Shown here: piece by piece, positions 32,082 to 39,590 of the stretch
Position numbering within the stretch: the stretch's first letter is position 1
How the letters are laid out: the number at the start of each line of letters is the position of its first letter
NCBI GenBank assembly: GCA_028697555.1
Contig: JAQVEX010000023.1
Coordinates: forward strand, 1 to 39,590
From: Lentimicrobiaceae bacterium
Lineage (GTDB): Bacteria; Bacteroidota; Bacteroidia; Bacteroidales; UBA4417
Length of the DNA stretch: 39,590 bases
Direction: 5' to 3'
Program-made: the position numbers and the translations under genes
Notes under the pieces: generated by a model
Told to the model about the DNA's origin: nothing
Databases searched by the model: none
What the model saw: the letters and a program-made list of their open reading frames with translations, nothing else

Positions 32082-33614
32082 TCATTCATCGGTAAATGGT
32101 GGTTTAATTTTAACGCCGTCGTACAGGACTTCAACATTATTTCTGTAAGTAACAATTAGAAAAACTGTTCCGTCTTCGTTGTAGTACGTGTAGTTTCCGT
32201 GTTTGCGACCGTTGTTGTAGTAGCCAACATCTTTGGGTTTGCCGTTGCTCCAGTACCAAACCACTTTTCCGTTAAGGTTGTTGTCGATGTACTCGCCTTT
32301 AAATTTTATAGTGCCATCGCTGTAGTAGGTAATCCACTCTCCGAATTTTGCTCCGCCTTTGTATTCGCCGGTTTCCTTAAAATTATCGCCTACAAAACTC
32401 CATTTTCCTTCTTCCAATCCCATTTCGTAATTTCCGCTAACAATAATTTCGCCTTTCTCGTTGTACTCAATATATTCGCCGTCTTGCAGTCCATCGAAAT
32501 AGTTTTCTATACGTCTGATGCTACCGTCTTCGTAATACCATTTCCATAAACCGTTCAAGTTGCCTTTATTGGTGTAGGCTCCTTCCGACTCAACTTTTCC
32601 GTCGGGGTAAAAATATTTCCAATTACCGATAGGCTTGTCATTGCTGTAACTTCCATACGATTTTAAAGAGCCGTCTTCATAAAAATGTTGCCATTCGCCT
32701 TGCTTTTTACCTAAAACATCGACAATACCTTGCGAAGTTATTATTCCCTTTGAAAACACATACGATTGTGTAACTTCTCCCTGCTCATTATACTCGGTTC
32801 GCACACCTTCGGGAACATCGTTTTTGTACAAGCCGACTGTTTTTACAGTTCCGTCAGGATAATAATCGGTTTTTACTTTAATGTCGGCTACTTCTGGCGC
32901 TTCGGTTTGCTCAACATCGTTGATGTATTTTTTTACCGATAGTAAGTTACCTTCTTTGTCGTAAGACTTGAAATATCCGTTTTTTTTATCGTTTTTGTAA
33001 TTGCCTTCTTCTTTCACGACCAAATTATCGTAAAAATATTTCCACTTGCCTTGTTTGTAGCCTTTGGAATCGCTGCGGTTGATACGTTCTCTATCTACAA
33101 GAATACCATTTTTGTATTTAAAGAAAGAAATTATATTTCCTGAAGTATCATACTCAACCGACGAACCTTGCTCCAATCCGTTTTGAAAATTAATTGATAT
33201 TCTGATTTTGCCGTTTGCATGATAGAAATGCGTAAAGCCTTCTTTTACATCGTTGAAAAAATTTTCTTCAATTACTTCGCCTTGTCGGTAAGTAGTTTTT
33301 ATACCGTTTTTTTTGTCGTTTTTATAATTTATAGATACTAACAATCGACCAGAATCGTCGTAAAATTTCCAAGTGCTGTCCAATAAAAAATTTTTTCTAT
33401 TTCCTTCAGATTTAATTACGCCGTTTTGATAAAAATTTTTCCAATATCCGTCGGGCTGACCGTCTTTCATGTAACCCTGACTTGATATTATTTTGGATTC
33501 GGGATAATAAAAAGTAACAAACCCGTTGCTTAAGGTGTCGTTGATAGTATTTTGAGCCGATACCGAAAAAAGTATTGACAATAAAACAACGATAATTATT
33601 TGCTTCTTAAACAT
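32082..33614 (-). CDS. Exported MORN/YwqK-type repeat protein
   Basis: This 510-residue protein has a signal peptide (IIIVVLLSILFSVSAQ) and then about 18 to 20 tandem units of roughly 23 residues. Their pattern is YY-x-D/N-G-x-x-K-x-x-G-x-Y-x-N/D-x-x-x-x-G-x-W, for example FYEDGSLKSYGSYSNDKPIG, YFYPDGKVESEGAY and YYEDGSIRRIENYFDGLQDG. This is the MORN_2/YwqK repeat. The ladder-like beta structure is a binding scaffold, often annotated as 'YwqK family antitoxin', but no toxin partner is adjacent and the signal peptide argues against a cytoplasmic antitoxin. The function is unknown. A TAACTTTG box lies just upstream. Confidence 0.85.
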   Translation of the reverse strand: MFKKQIIIVVLLSILFSVSAQNTINDTLSNGFVTFYYPESKIISSQGYMKDGQPDGYWKNFYQNGVIKSEGNRKNFLLDSTWKFYDDSGRLLVSINYKNDKKNGIKTTYRQGEVIEENFFNDVKEGFTHFYHANGKIRISINFQNGLEQGSSVEYDTSGNIISFFKYKNGILVDRERINRSDSKGYKQGKWKYFYDNLVVKEEGNYKNDKKNGYFKSYDKEGNLLSVKKYINDVEQTEAPEVADIKVKTDYYPDGTVKTVGLYKNDVPEGVRTEYNEQGEVTQSYVFSKGIITSQGIVDVLGKKQGEWQHFYEDGSLKSYGSYSNDKPIGNWKYFYPDGKVESEGAYTNKGNLNGLWKWYYEDGSIRRIENYFDGLQDGEYIEYNEKGEIIVSGNYEMGLEEGKWSFVGDNFKETGEYKGGAKFGEWITYYSDGTIKFKGEYIDNNLNGKVVWYWSNGKPKDVGYYNNGRKHGNYTYYNEDGTVFLIVTYRNNVEVLYDGVKIKPPFTDE

Positions 33615-33630
33615 GGTTTGTTCTTTGTTG

Positions 33631-33638
33631 CAAAGTTA
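33631..33638 (-). promoter_or_regulatory. Bacteroidota -7 box for the MORN-repeat gene
   Basis: Reads TAACTTTG followed by C on the minus strand, 16 bases before the ATG. A TTG upstream is spaced about 14 bases, shorter than ideal. Confidence 0.5.
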
Positions 33639-33694
33639 TAAAATTATCTTAACAAGGAATTATTTTATTGTGAGGAATGTTGAATTTGTTAAGA

Positions 33695-33758
33695 AGCTAT
33701 TAGCTGTTGGCTGTTGGCTTTTGGCTGAGTTTAGCTAATAGCCAAGGGCTAAAAGCCA
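33695..33758. repeat. GGCT-type heptamer inverted arms beside the nadA stop
   Basis: Left arm AGCTATT-AGCTGTT-GGCTGTT-GGCTTTT-GGCTGAG, right arm AGCTAATA-GCCAAGG-GCTAAAA-GCCA. It ends 1-2 bases from the nadA TAG stop. Confidence 0.8.
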
Positions 33759-33759
33759 T

Positions 33760-34686
33760 CTACTTAGACAACTCTAACATCCTAATTATCGGTTTCCTTG
33801 CATTTTCAATAATATGGTCGGATAAAATTATTTCGGGGCTTTCGTTTAAAAGACATTCGTACACATTTTCGAGAGTATTTAATTTCATAAACTCGCAGTT
33901 GTTGGTGTTGTTTTCGTCTTTCGATGCTAAAATATATTTTTTATTCGGCGCTACTTGTTTCATTTTGTGCAAAATACCTGTCTCGGTCACTACAATAAAA
34001 GTTTCTGTATCCGATTTTGAAACATAATCAATCATTTTAGCGGTAGAGCCAATAAAGTTTGCCAAATTCAAAACTTCTTCTCTCGATTCTGGATGAGCAA
34101 TAACTTGTGCATCAGGATGTTTTTCAATAAGTTTTTTCAAAATATCAGCACTTATTCTGTCGTGAACGTGGCAAGCTCCGTCCCATAATAACATATTGCG
34201 TCCGGTTACTTTATTTACGTAAGAACCCAAATTTTTGTCAGGTGCAAAAATTAAAGGTTGCTCTTTTGGAAAAGAATTTACTATATCTACTGCATTGCTT
34301 GATGTACACACAACATCGGTGTGAGTTTTCATTTCGGCGGTGCAATTTATATAAGAAACAACTTTATGATCCGGATGCTGTTTTTTAAACTCAACAAATT
34401 TTTTGGTAGGAGCACTCAAAGCCAATGAACAGCCTGTTTTTAAATCGGGTAAAATAACTTTTTTATTAGGCGATAAAGTTTTTGCTGTTTCAGCCATAAA
34501 ATGAACACCGGCAAACAATATAATTTCGGCGTCGTTTTGAGCAGCAACTTGTGCTAATTGTAAACTATCGCCTGTAAAATCGGCTATATCTTGAATTTCG
34601 CCTATTTGATAATAATGAGCTAATATTATTGCGTTTTTTTCTTTTCTTAATTTATTAATTTTGCGAATCAGTTCTTTGCTATTCAT
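33760..34686 (-). CDS. nadA: Quinolinate synthase A
   Basis: This 308-residue [4Fe-4S] enzyme condenses iminoaspartate with dihydroxyacetone phosphate to make quinolinate for NAD synthesis. C86 (KTGCSLA), C172 (GACHVHD) and C264 (NNCEFM) are the three cluster ligands at the usual spacing (about 86 and 92 residues apart). LAHYYQ near the N-terminus, ADFTGDSLQLA, CTSSNAVDIV and HPESREEV are also family motifs. The usual partner genes nadB and nadC are not adjacent. Its 5' end faces the 564-base gene-free region at 34687-35250. Confidence 0.96.
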   Translation of the reverse strand: MNSKELIRKINKLRKEKNAIILAHYYQIGEIQDIADFTGDSLQLAQVAAQNDAEIILFAGVHFMAETAKTLSPNKKVILPDLKTGCSLALSAPTKKFVEFKKQHPDHKVVSYINCTAEMKTHTDVVCTSSNAVDIVNSFPKEQPLIFAPDKNLGSYVNKVTGRNMLLWDGACHVHDRISADILKKLIEKHPDAQVIAHPESREEVLNLANFIGSTAKMIDYVSKSDTETFIVVTETGILHKMKQVAPNKKYILASKDENNTNNCEFMKLNTLENVYECLLNESPEIILSDHIIENARKPIIRMLELSK

Positions 34687-35250
34687 AAATCGTATTTCTT
34701 ATTTGTCTTTATATACTATATATATTATTTATTATAAATTATTTATATTTATTATTATGCTGTTGATACAGTTGATAACTTAATTTTAAAAACTTGCTTT
34801 TTATTAAAACATTTTTTTATTAATAATTTATTAACATGCAAAATTATATTAATTATTTGATTTCAATCTTTTTGTAATATTATTAACATTATGTTGATAG
34901 CAGAATTTTTGATAACTTTTTTTGCGGTAAGACCGTTTAAATGTTGATTAAATGTTATTAAACAGGCATTTTTTTGTTATTAAAATTTAATAAATAATTA
35001 GAATTATTAACAATTGTGTTTTTTCGATGATTTATGAAAAGTTATCAAAAAGTATCAACGATTTAATAAGTATTTATCAACATGAGTTTGTATAAAATTA
35101 TTGAAAATCTAATCCCCTTACTATTAGTAATTTAAAAAAAAAAAATATTTTTGTAAAAAAATAAAAGCATTTGATTATTAAGAATTAGAGAGAAATACTA
35201 ATTTAGTAACGTGAAATTAATATTAAGTAATTATTAAAATTTTATTAACA
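34687..35250. other. AT-rich gene-free region, candidate replication origin (oriC)
   Basis: This 564-base stretch is by far the most AT-rich in the window. It contains eight nonamers close to TTATCAACA, one change from the canonical DnaA box TTATCCACA. On the minus strand these lie at 34761-34769, 34771-34779, 34892-34900, 34907-34915 and 34942-34950. On the plus strand they lie at 35042-35050, 35052-35060 and 35074-35082. The two groups face opposite ways. Genes diverge from this region: nadA and most genes leftward on minus, rpiB and all four genes rightward on plus. No dnaA is in the window. It also serves as the promoter region for nadA and rpiB. Confidence 0.5.
35146..35153 (+). promoter_or_regulatory. 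Possible -7 box for rpiB
   Basis: Reads TATTTTTG, 97 bases before the rpiB ATG, within an A/T run. Weak, because such runs match by chance. Confidence 0.3.
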
Positions 35251-35706
35251 ATGCTTGACAAAATCAAAAGGATTTGTATTGGTAGCGACCATGCCGGATT
35301 TGAAACCAAACAATATATAATCAATTACCTTGAATCAGAAGGTATTGCATACGACGATTTTGGTTGTTATTCTCCTGATAGTGTAGATTATCCCGATGTT
35401 GCTCACAAATTAGCTCACAAAGTATCGGTTGGAGAATACGAAAAAGGAATTTTGGTATGTGGAAGCGGCAACGGAGTTTGCATGACGGCGAATAAATACA
35501 TTAACGTACGTGCAGCTCTTGTTTGGAGTAAAGAAATATGCGAATTGGCAAGATTGCACAACGATGCAAATATTTTGTGCATCCCCGGAAGATTCGTGAG
35601 CAACGACGAAGCAGTTGATTTTGTTAAAATATTTTTTTCTACTAATTTTGAAGGCGGAAGACACGAGAGAAGAGTTGAAAAAATTAAAAACGATTTTATA
35701 AAGTAA
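35251..35706 (+). CDS. rpiB: Ribose-5-phosphate isomerase B
   Basis: This 151-residue enzyme interconverts ribose 5-phosphate and ribulose 5-phosphate in the pentose phosphate pathway. The SDHAG motif near residue 13, the FGCYSPDSVDYPDVAHKLA segment, the catalytic Cys in GILVCGSGNGVCMTANK and ARLHNDANILCIPGRFV match the RpiB/LacA family. The length is normal. The next gene (LutB-like) starts 4 bases after its stop, so they are co-transcribed. Confidence 0.96.
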   Translation: MLDKIKRICIGSDHAGFETKQYIINYLESEGIAYDDFGCYSPDSVDYPDVAHKLAHKVSVGEYEKGILVCGSGNGVCMTANKYINVRAALVWSKEICELARLHNDANILCIPGRFVSNDEAVDFVKIFFSTNFEGGRHERRVEKIKNDFIK

Positions 35707-35710
35707 AGAA

Positions 35711-37087
35711 ATGATTTATTCGAGTAGCGAACAGGTTTTTATAAATAATTGCAAGGAGGCAATTAACGATACTGCTTTGCAGGATAATATCAACTCTAAT
35801 ATTAAGGCACATTTGAAGAATGTACAAAAAACAGAATTTGCCTACAACGACCTTGAAAAAACCAAAGATAACGCTTCGTATGTAAAGAATAAATCTATAA
35901 TCAACTTACCTCAATTGTTAGTTACCTTTGAAGCAAGATTTGAAGCCAACGGCGGAAAAGTTATTTGGGCACAAGATGCCAAAGAAGCCATTTCGGAAAT
36001 AGCGAAAATAATTAGCCGAAACTCCGAAAGAAATTTAATTTACGATAACTCCTTAATATTAAACGAAATTTCTCTAACCGAAAATATGAAAAAAGAAGGC
36101 GTAACTTGTTATCCTTCTGATTTTTATAGTTACTACGCAGAATCGCAAAACGAAGTTTCGACACATTATGCTTATCCTTTTGTACATAAGTCTAGAAGCG
36201 ATATTAAAAACTTTATAGAACAAAATTTTAATAAAAACGAAAGCTATAATTTTCCTTACGAAGTAAAAGACAAACTAATACAGCAAAGCAAAAAATCAGA
36301 TGTTTACGTTAGTTCGGCTAATTTTATTGTTGCCGACTGCGGTTGCCTATGTGTATCCGAAAATGAAGGCTCAAACCTTGTTTCATCGGCGTTATCCAAA
36401 GTTCAAATTTACGTTGTTGGTATTGATAAAATTGTACCGCAAATTAAGGATTTGTATTTATTGCTGCCTTTATATTCGACTTACTCGTACGGAAAAAAAT
36501 TAAATACCTACAATAATATAATTTTCGGACCTAAAAATACGCTTGAAAACAGAGAAGATGAAGAAGTATATGTTATTTTGTTAGACAACGGAAGAACAAA
36601 GGTTTTGGAGCAAAAAAATCAGCGTAGAGCTTTGGCTTGCATCAATTGCGGGAACTGCTTAAACAATTCGTCTGTTTACAAAAGCATAGGCGGCAAAGTT
36701 TACGGATCGACTTATGTAGGACCTATTGGAGCCGTTGTTACACCTTTGCTCAACGGATTTAAGGATTGGAAACATCTTTGTATGGTTGAGTCGGCAAATC
36801 CGATTATTTCAAAAAAATGTCCAATCAATATTAACATACACGAACTAATACTTTACAATAGGTACTACACTTACAAGCACGGAATGTTGACGCGTACCGA
36901 AAAGAAATTATATTTGCGTTATAAAAAAGATATACTAAGCCGCAGAAGAATTGACAGGCTAAGTTTGAAACGTAAAATAAAAATGTATAACAAAATTAAG
37001 GAAGATTTGCAATTGGAAAACAAACAGTTTCCTAATTTTGCAATGTCAACATTTAAACAAATATACACCACCGAACAAAACGATTAA
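35711..37087 (+). CDS. LutB-like LUD-domain protein with reduced ferredoxin domain
   Basis: This 458-residue protein has the LUD-domain layout of LutB. The N-terminal part (about 40-300) has NLPQLLVTFEARFEANGGKV and a core NFIVADCGCLCVSENEGSN. The Fe-S region has C310-I-N-C313-G-N-C316, but the fourth Cys of the motif is replaced (LNNSSVYK where LutB has a CPVYR-like end). The second motif keeps only C357 and C370-P. It is therefore a LutB relative likely to bind one [4Fe-4S] cluster instead of two. LutB acts with LutA and LutC in lactate oxidation; neither is present. Function is uncertain. Confidence 0.8.
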   Translation: MIYSSSEQVFINNCKEAINDTALQDNINSNIKAHLKNVQKTEFAYNDLEKTKDNASYVKNKSIINLPQLLVTFEARFEANGGKVIWAQDAKEAISEIAKIISRNSERNLIYDNSLILNEISLTENMKKEGVTCYPSDFYSYYAESQNEVSTHYAYPFVHKSRSDIKNFIEQNFNKNESYNFPYEVKDKLIQQSKKSDVYVSSANFIVADCGCLCVSENEGSNLVSSALSKVQIYVVGIDKIVPQIKDLYLLLPLYSTYSYGKKLNTYNNIIFGPKNTLENREDEEVYVILLDNGRTKVLEQKNQRRALACINCGNCLNNSSVYKSIGGKVYGSTYVGPIGAVVTPLLNGFKDWKHLCMVESANPIISKKCPININIHELILYNRYYTYKHGMLTRTEKKLYLRYKKDILSRRRIDRLSLKRKIKMYNKIKEDLQLENKQFPNFAMSTFKQIYTTEQND

Positions 37088-37132
37088 AATATTGATAAAC
37101 AACCAAATACACATCTAATAAAATTACAACAT

Positions 37133-38413
37133 ATGAAAAGAGACACTAAAATTTTTGATTTAATTAAGTTGGAAAAAGAAAGACAGATGCATGGGATAGA
37201 ATTAATTGCATCTGAAAACTTTGTTAGCGAACAAGTTTTAGAAGCTATGGGTTCGGTACTTACCAACAAGTACGCCGAAGGCTATCCTAATCGCCGCTAC
37301 TACGGAGGCTGTCAGATAGTTGACCAAACCGAACAATTAGCTATTGATAGAGCAAAAGAATTATTCGGCGCAGAATGGGCAAACGTTCAGCCACACTCCG
37401 GAGCTCAGGCTAACATGGCTGTATTGCTTACAGTTCTTAAACCCGGTGATAAATTTTTAGGCTTCGACCTTTCGCATGGCGGACACTTATCGCACGGTTC
37501 GGCTGTCAACTCTTCGGGCATATTATACAATCCGGTTTTCTACCAAGTTGATGAAGATACAGGACTTGTCAACTACGATAAAATGGAAGAAATAGCGTTA
37601 GCCGAAAAACCGAAACTGATAATAGCCGGAGCATCGGCTTACAGTCGCGATTGGGATTTTGAACGTATGCGTAAGATAGCCGATAAAGTTGGAGCTATTT
37701 TGATGGCTGATATTGCACACCCTGCAGGTCTTATCGCTCGCGGCTTGCTCAACGATCCGGTTCCACACTGTCACATCATCACAACAACAACACATAAAAC
37801 CTTAAGAGGACCTCGTGGAGGTATGATTCTTATGGGTAAAGATTTTGACAATCCATGGGGAATAAAAACCAATAAAGGCGTTGTTAGAAAAATGTCGTCG
37901 TTGCTTGACAGTGCAGTGTTCCCAGGCGTTCAAGGCGGACCGCTAGAGCACGTTATTGCTGCTAAAGCTGTTGCTTTTGGCGAAGCTCTTTCCGACGAGT
38001 TTATGCAATACATTATTCAGGTTAAGAAAAATGCCGATATTATGGCTAAGGCTTTTGTTGAAAAAGGATATAAACTTATTTCTAACGGAACCGATAACCA
38101 CTTAATGCTTATAGACTTAAGGACTAAATTCCCCGATATTACCGGAAGAACAGTTGAAACTGTACTTGAAAAAGCCGATATTACCGTTAATAAAAACATG
38201 GTTCCATTCGATTCGCGTTCGGCATTCGCTACTTCGGGTATTAGAGTGGGAACACCTGCTATAACTACAAGAGGCGTTAAGGAAAAAGATATTCCAACCA
38301 TTGTTGATTTTATCGATACGGTTATTTCAAATCACGAAAACGAAGATGTTATTAAGAAAGTAAGAAAACAAGTTAACGAGCTTATGAGCGAGTTTCCGTT
38401 GTTTGCATACTAA
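37133..38413 (+). CDS. glyA: Serine hydroxymethyltransferase
   Basis: This 426-residue PLP enzyme converts serine and tetrahydrofolate to glycine and 5,10-methylene-tetrahydrofolate, the main one-carbon source. Visible motifs are [45 protein letters not shown], the PLP lysine in [12 protein letters not shown] and [15 protein letters not shown]. Length and order are typical. A promoter is not obvious in the 45 bases upstream. A perfect 11-bp terminator stem follows. Confidence 0.98.
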   Translation: MKRDTKIFDLIKLEKERQMHGIELIASENFVSEQVLEAMGSVLTNKYAEGYPNRRYYGGCQIVDQTEQLAIDRAKELFGAEWANVQPHSGAQANMAVLLTVLKPGDKFLGFDLSHGGHLSHGSAVNSSGILYNPVFYQVDEDTGLVNYDKMEEIALAEKPKLIIAGASAYSRDWDFERMRKIADKVGAILMADIAHPAGLIARGLLNDPVPHCHIITTTTHKTLRGPRGGMILMGKDFDNPWGIKTNKGVVRKMSSLLDSAVFPGVQGGPLEHVIAAKAVAFGEALSDEFMQYIIQVKKNADIMAKAFVEKGYKLISNGTDNHLMLIDLRTKFPDITGRTVETVLEKADITVNKNMVPFDSRSAFATSGIRVGTPAITTRGVKEKDIPTIVDFIDTVISNHENEDVIKKVRKQVNELMSEFPLFAY

Positions 38414-38436
38414 TAGATGACAATTAATCATTTTTT

Positions 38437-38483
38437 AAGGAGTTTGCAGTTTGTACAAAACGTTAAGCAAACTCCTTATTTTA
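38437..38483 (+). terminator. Terminator after glyA
   Basis: AAGGAGTTTGC at 38437-38447 pairs perfectly with GCAAACTCCTT at 38467-38477 (19-base loop), followed by ATTTTAT. Confidence 0.75.
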
Positions 38484-38493
38484 TAGCACTTTT

Positions 38494-39339
38494 ATGATTA
38501 CTATAATTAAAGAAATTAAGCAACTGCAGGAAACTCTCAGCAAAGTCAAAGAGCAAAACCAAAGCATAGGATTTGTCCCAACCATGGGAGCTTTGCATCG
38601 CGGACATATTCAACTTGTTGAGAAAGCAGTTGCCGACAACGATTGCGTTGTTGTTAGCATTTTTGTTAATCCTATACAATTCAACAATCCCGACGATTTA
38701 AAAAAATATCCGCGCAATTTAGATAAAGATGTTGAAATGTTGGAAGCTGCTGGTTGCAACTACGTATTTGCTCCTACCGTTGATGAAATGTACCCCGACG
38801 AAGAAACCAAAGTTTACGATTTCGGCAATTTGGATAAAGTAATGGAAGGCAAATTTCGTCCCGGACATTTCAACGGAGTAGGCGTTGTGGTCGATAAATT
38901 GTTTGATATTGTAAAGCCCGACAGAGCTTATTTCGGCAAAAAAGATTATCAGCAGTTGGCTATTGTAAAGCGTATGGTTGAAATAGAAAACCATGACATA
39001 GAAATTATTCCTTGCGAAACAGTCCGCGAAGAAGACGGTTTGGCAATGAGTTCCAGAAATTTACGACTTAACGAAATTCAACGCCGAGAAGCCACAACAA
39101 TTTACAAATCATTAGTTTTTGCTCTTAATAACTACAAAAAATACAGTCCCGACGAATTGACTAAAAAAGTGTTCACTTTGATAGATGAAAATCCTGAAAT
39201 TAGAGTTGAATACGTTGAAATAGTCGATTCCGTAGGACTTCAAAAAATAAACTCTTGGGACGATGCCAACCATGCTGTTATGTGTGTAGCGGCGTATTTA
39301 GGTGAAGTGAGGCTTATTGATAATATGGAGCTGTTTTAG
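38494..39339 (+). CDS. panC: Pantothenate synthetase (pantoate-beta-alanine ligase)
   Basis: This 281-residue enzyme makes pantothenate from pantoate, beta-alanine and ATP. The HIGH-like motif is in PTMGALHRGHIQL (HRGH at 35-38). Other conserved segments are SIFVNPIQFNNPDDLKKYPR, EGKFRPGHFNGVGVVVDKLF, AYFGKKDYQQLAIVKRMV and AMSSRNLRL. The length is standard. The stop TAG overlaps the start of a GGCT-type array. Confidence 0.97.
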   Translation: MITIIKEIKQLQETLSKVKEQNQSIGFVPTMGALHRGHIQLVEKAVADNDCVVVSIFVNPIQFNNPDDLKKYPRNLDKDVEMLEAAGCNYVFAPTVDEMYPDEETKVYDFGNLDKVMEGKFRPGHFNGVGVVVDKLFDIVKPDRAYFGKKDYQQLAIVKRMVEIENHDIEIIPCETVREEDGLAMSSRNLRLNEIQRREATTIYKSLVFALNNYKKYSPDELTKKVFTLIDENPEIRVEYVEIVDSVGLQKINSWDDANHAVMCVAAYLGEVRLIDNMELF

Positions 39340-39498
39340 GCAATTAGCCATTGGCTTTTGGCTCTTGGCTATTGTTAGGAGTTGTTTGGTGCGAGGTGCG
39401 GGTTGTCCCGAAGTTTCGGGATGTTGCGGGTTGCGTGTTTCGGGTTGCAGCACTTCGCTCACTGAGTGCCGAAGGTGTATCAAAATGTCGAAGTGCTG
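39338..39498. repeat. GGCT, GGTG/GCGGGTT heptamer arrays, CCCGAAGTTTCGGG palindrome and an inverted repeat
   Basis: This is right-edge intergenic sequence. GGCAATT-AGCCATT-GGCTTTT-GGCTCTT-GGCTATT (39339-39372) is followed by GGTGCGA-GGTGCGG and TCCCGAAGTTTCGGGA (about 39406-39421). GCGGGTT-GCGTGTT-TCGGGTT-GC follows. A 10-bp inverted repeat, CAGCACTTCG (39448-39457) with CGAAGTGCTG (39489-39498), closes the block. Confidence 0.75.
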
Positions 39499-39508
39499 TG
39501 GTGGTTTT

Positions 39509-39545
39509 AAACCTAACAGGTTTCAAAAACCTGTTAGGTTTTTTA
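39509..39545. terminator. Strong hairpin with T-run near the right edge
   Basis: AAACCTAACAGGTT (39509-39522) pairs perfectly over 14 bp with AACCTGTTAGGTTT (39528-39541), followed by TTT. It resembles a terminator acting on panC from a distance or on a gene beyond the edge. Confidence 0.7.
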
Positions 39546-39590
39546 CAAACGATATTAATCCCCATTTTCGGCATTTCGGGCTTCGGCTGC

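Noticed and set aside
35711..37087. Frameshifted or pseudogenised LutB
   Set aside because: The frame is intact over 458 codons and the missing cysteines follow one-cluster logic, so loss by substitution is likelier than a broken gene.
220..39450. CRISPR arrays
   Set aside because: The repeats have 7-bp units with no unique spacers and no cas genes nearby.
277..39450. Insertion sequences or transposons
   Set aside because: No transposase, integrase or terminal inverted repeats with target duplications were seen; the arrays are short and degenerate.
1..39590. tRNA or rRNA genes
   Set aside because: No cloverleaf with a TTCRA arm or rRNA-like conserved blocks was noticed on either strand by eye; a tRNAscan-SE run would settle it.

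Overview
The window looks like the chromosome of a low-GC, type IX secretion-positive Bacteroidota, most likely of the Bacteroidales type. Four signs support this. T9SS C-terminal sorting domains end the truncated gene at the left edge and the 986-residue beta-helix protein. Promoters fit the Bacteroidota form (-7 TAnnTTTG, sometimes with a -33 TTG), and I see no conspicuous Shine-Dalgarno sequences. There is an ECF sigma/FecR/STN cassette. Housekeeping enzymes and lipoprotein signals also fit the phylum. I name no species.

Layout. 1-164: 3' end of a secreted T9SS protein and its terminator. 294-5308: minus-strand genes for a macrodomain hydrolase, an outer-membrane barrel, a coiled-coil exported protein, pth, a nitrilase-type amidase and a beta-CASP metallo-beta-lactamase. 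5473-6326: two plus-strand genes, an ArsC-like protein and a small lipoprotein. 6478-14973: a lone fatty acyl-AMP ligase, serS-TPR-ksgA, and ugd-radA. 15150-21960: a five-gene minus-strand cassette (ECF sigma, FecR, STN-domain outer-membrane protein, T9SS beta-helix protein, YD-type repeat protein). 22228-22812: rplU-rpmA. 23159-27168: OstA-like LPS transport protein, xth, OmpA-family lipoprotein and a corrinoid adenosyltransferase. 27436-34686: a small anchored protein, aminopeptidase P, lnt, a glycosyltransferase, a MORN/YwqK-repeat protein and nadA. 34687-35250: a gene-free, very AT-rich region. 35251-39339: plus-strand rpiB, a LutB-like protein, glyA and panC.

Three things stand out. First, about a dozen gene boundaries carry degenerate tandem repeats. 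Whatever the base sequence (GGCTnnT, GGTGnnT, GCGGGTT, CACGTAn, CAATTAn or GAGTTnn types), the period is 7 bp. They are often paired as inverted arms and mixed with a CCCGAAGTTTCGGG palindrome. They abut or supply stop codons of neighbouring genes, and one copy lies in frame inside a glycosyltransferase gene. They recall the heptanucleotide STRR repeats of cyanobacteria. Second, 34687-35250 has the marks of a replication origin: strong AT richness, eight TTATCAACA-like nonamers in two oppositely oriented clusters, and a switch in gene direction (27 of 32 genes minus to the left, 4 of 4 plus to the right). Third, the sigma/FecR cassette has an STN signalling domain on a small outer-membrane barrel where a TonB-dependent receptor would be expected, and it continues into a T9SS-exported beta-helix protein.

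Most other genes are ordinary core metabolism, translation and envelope genes. All functions are read from sequence motifs, without database searches.
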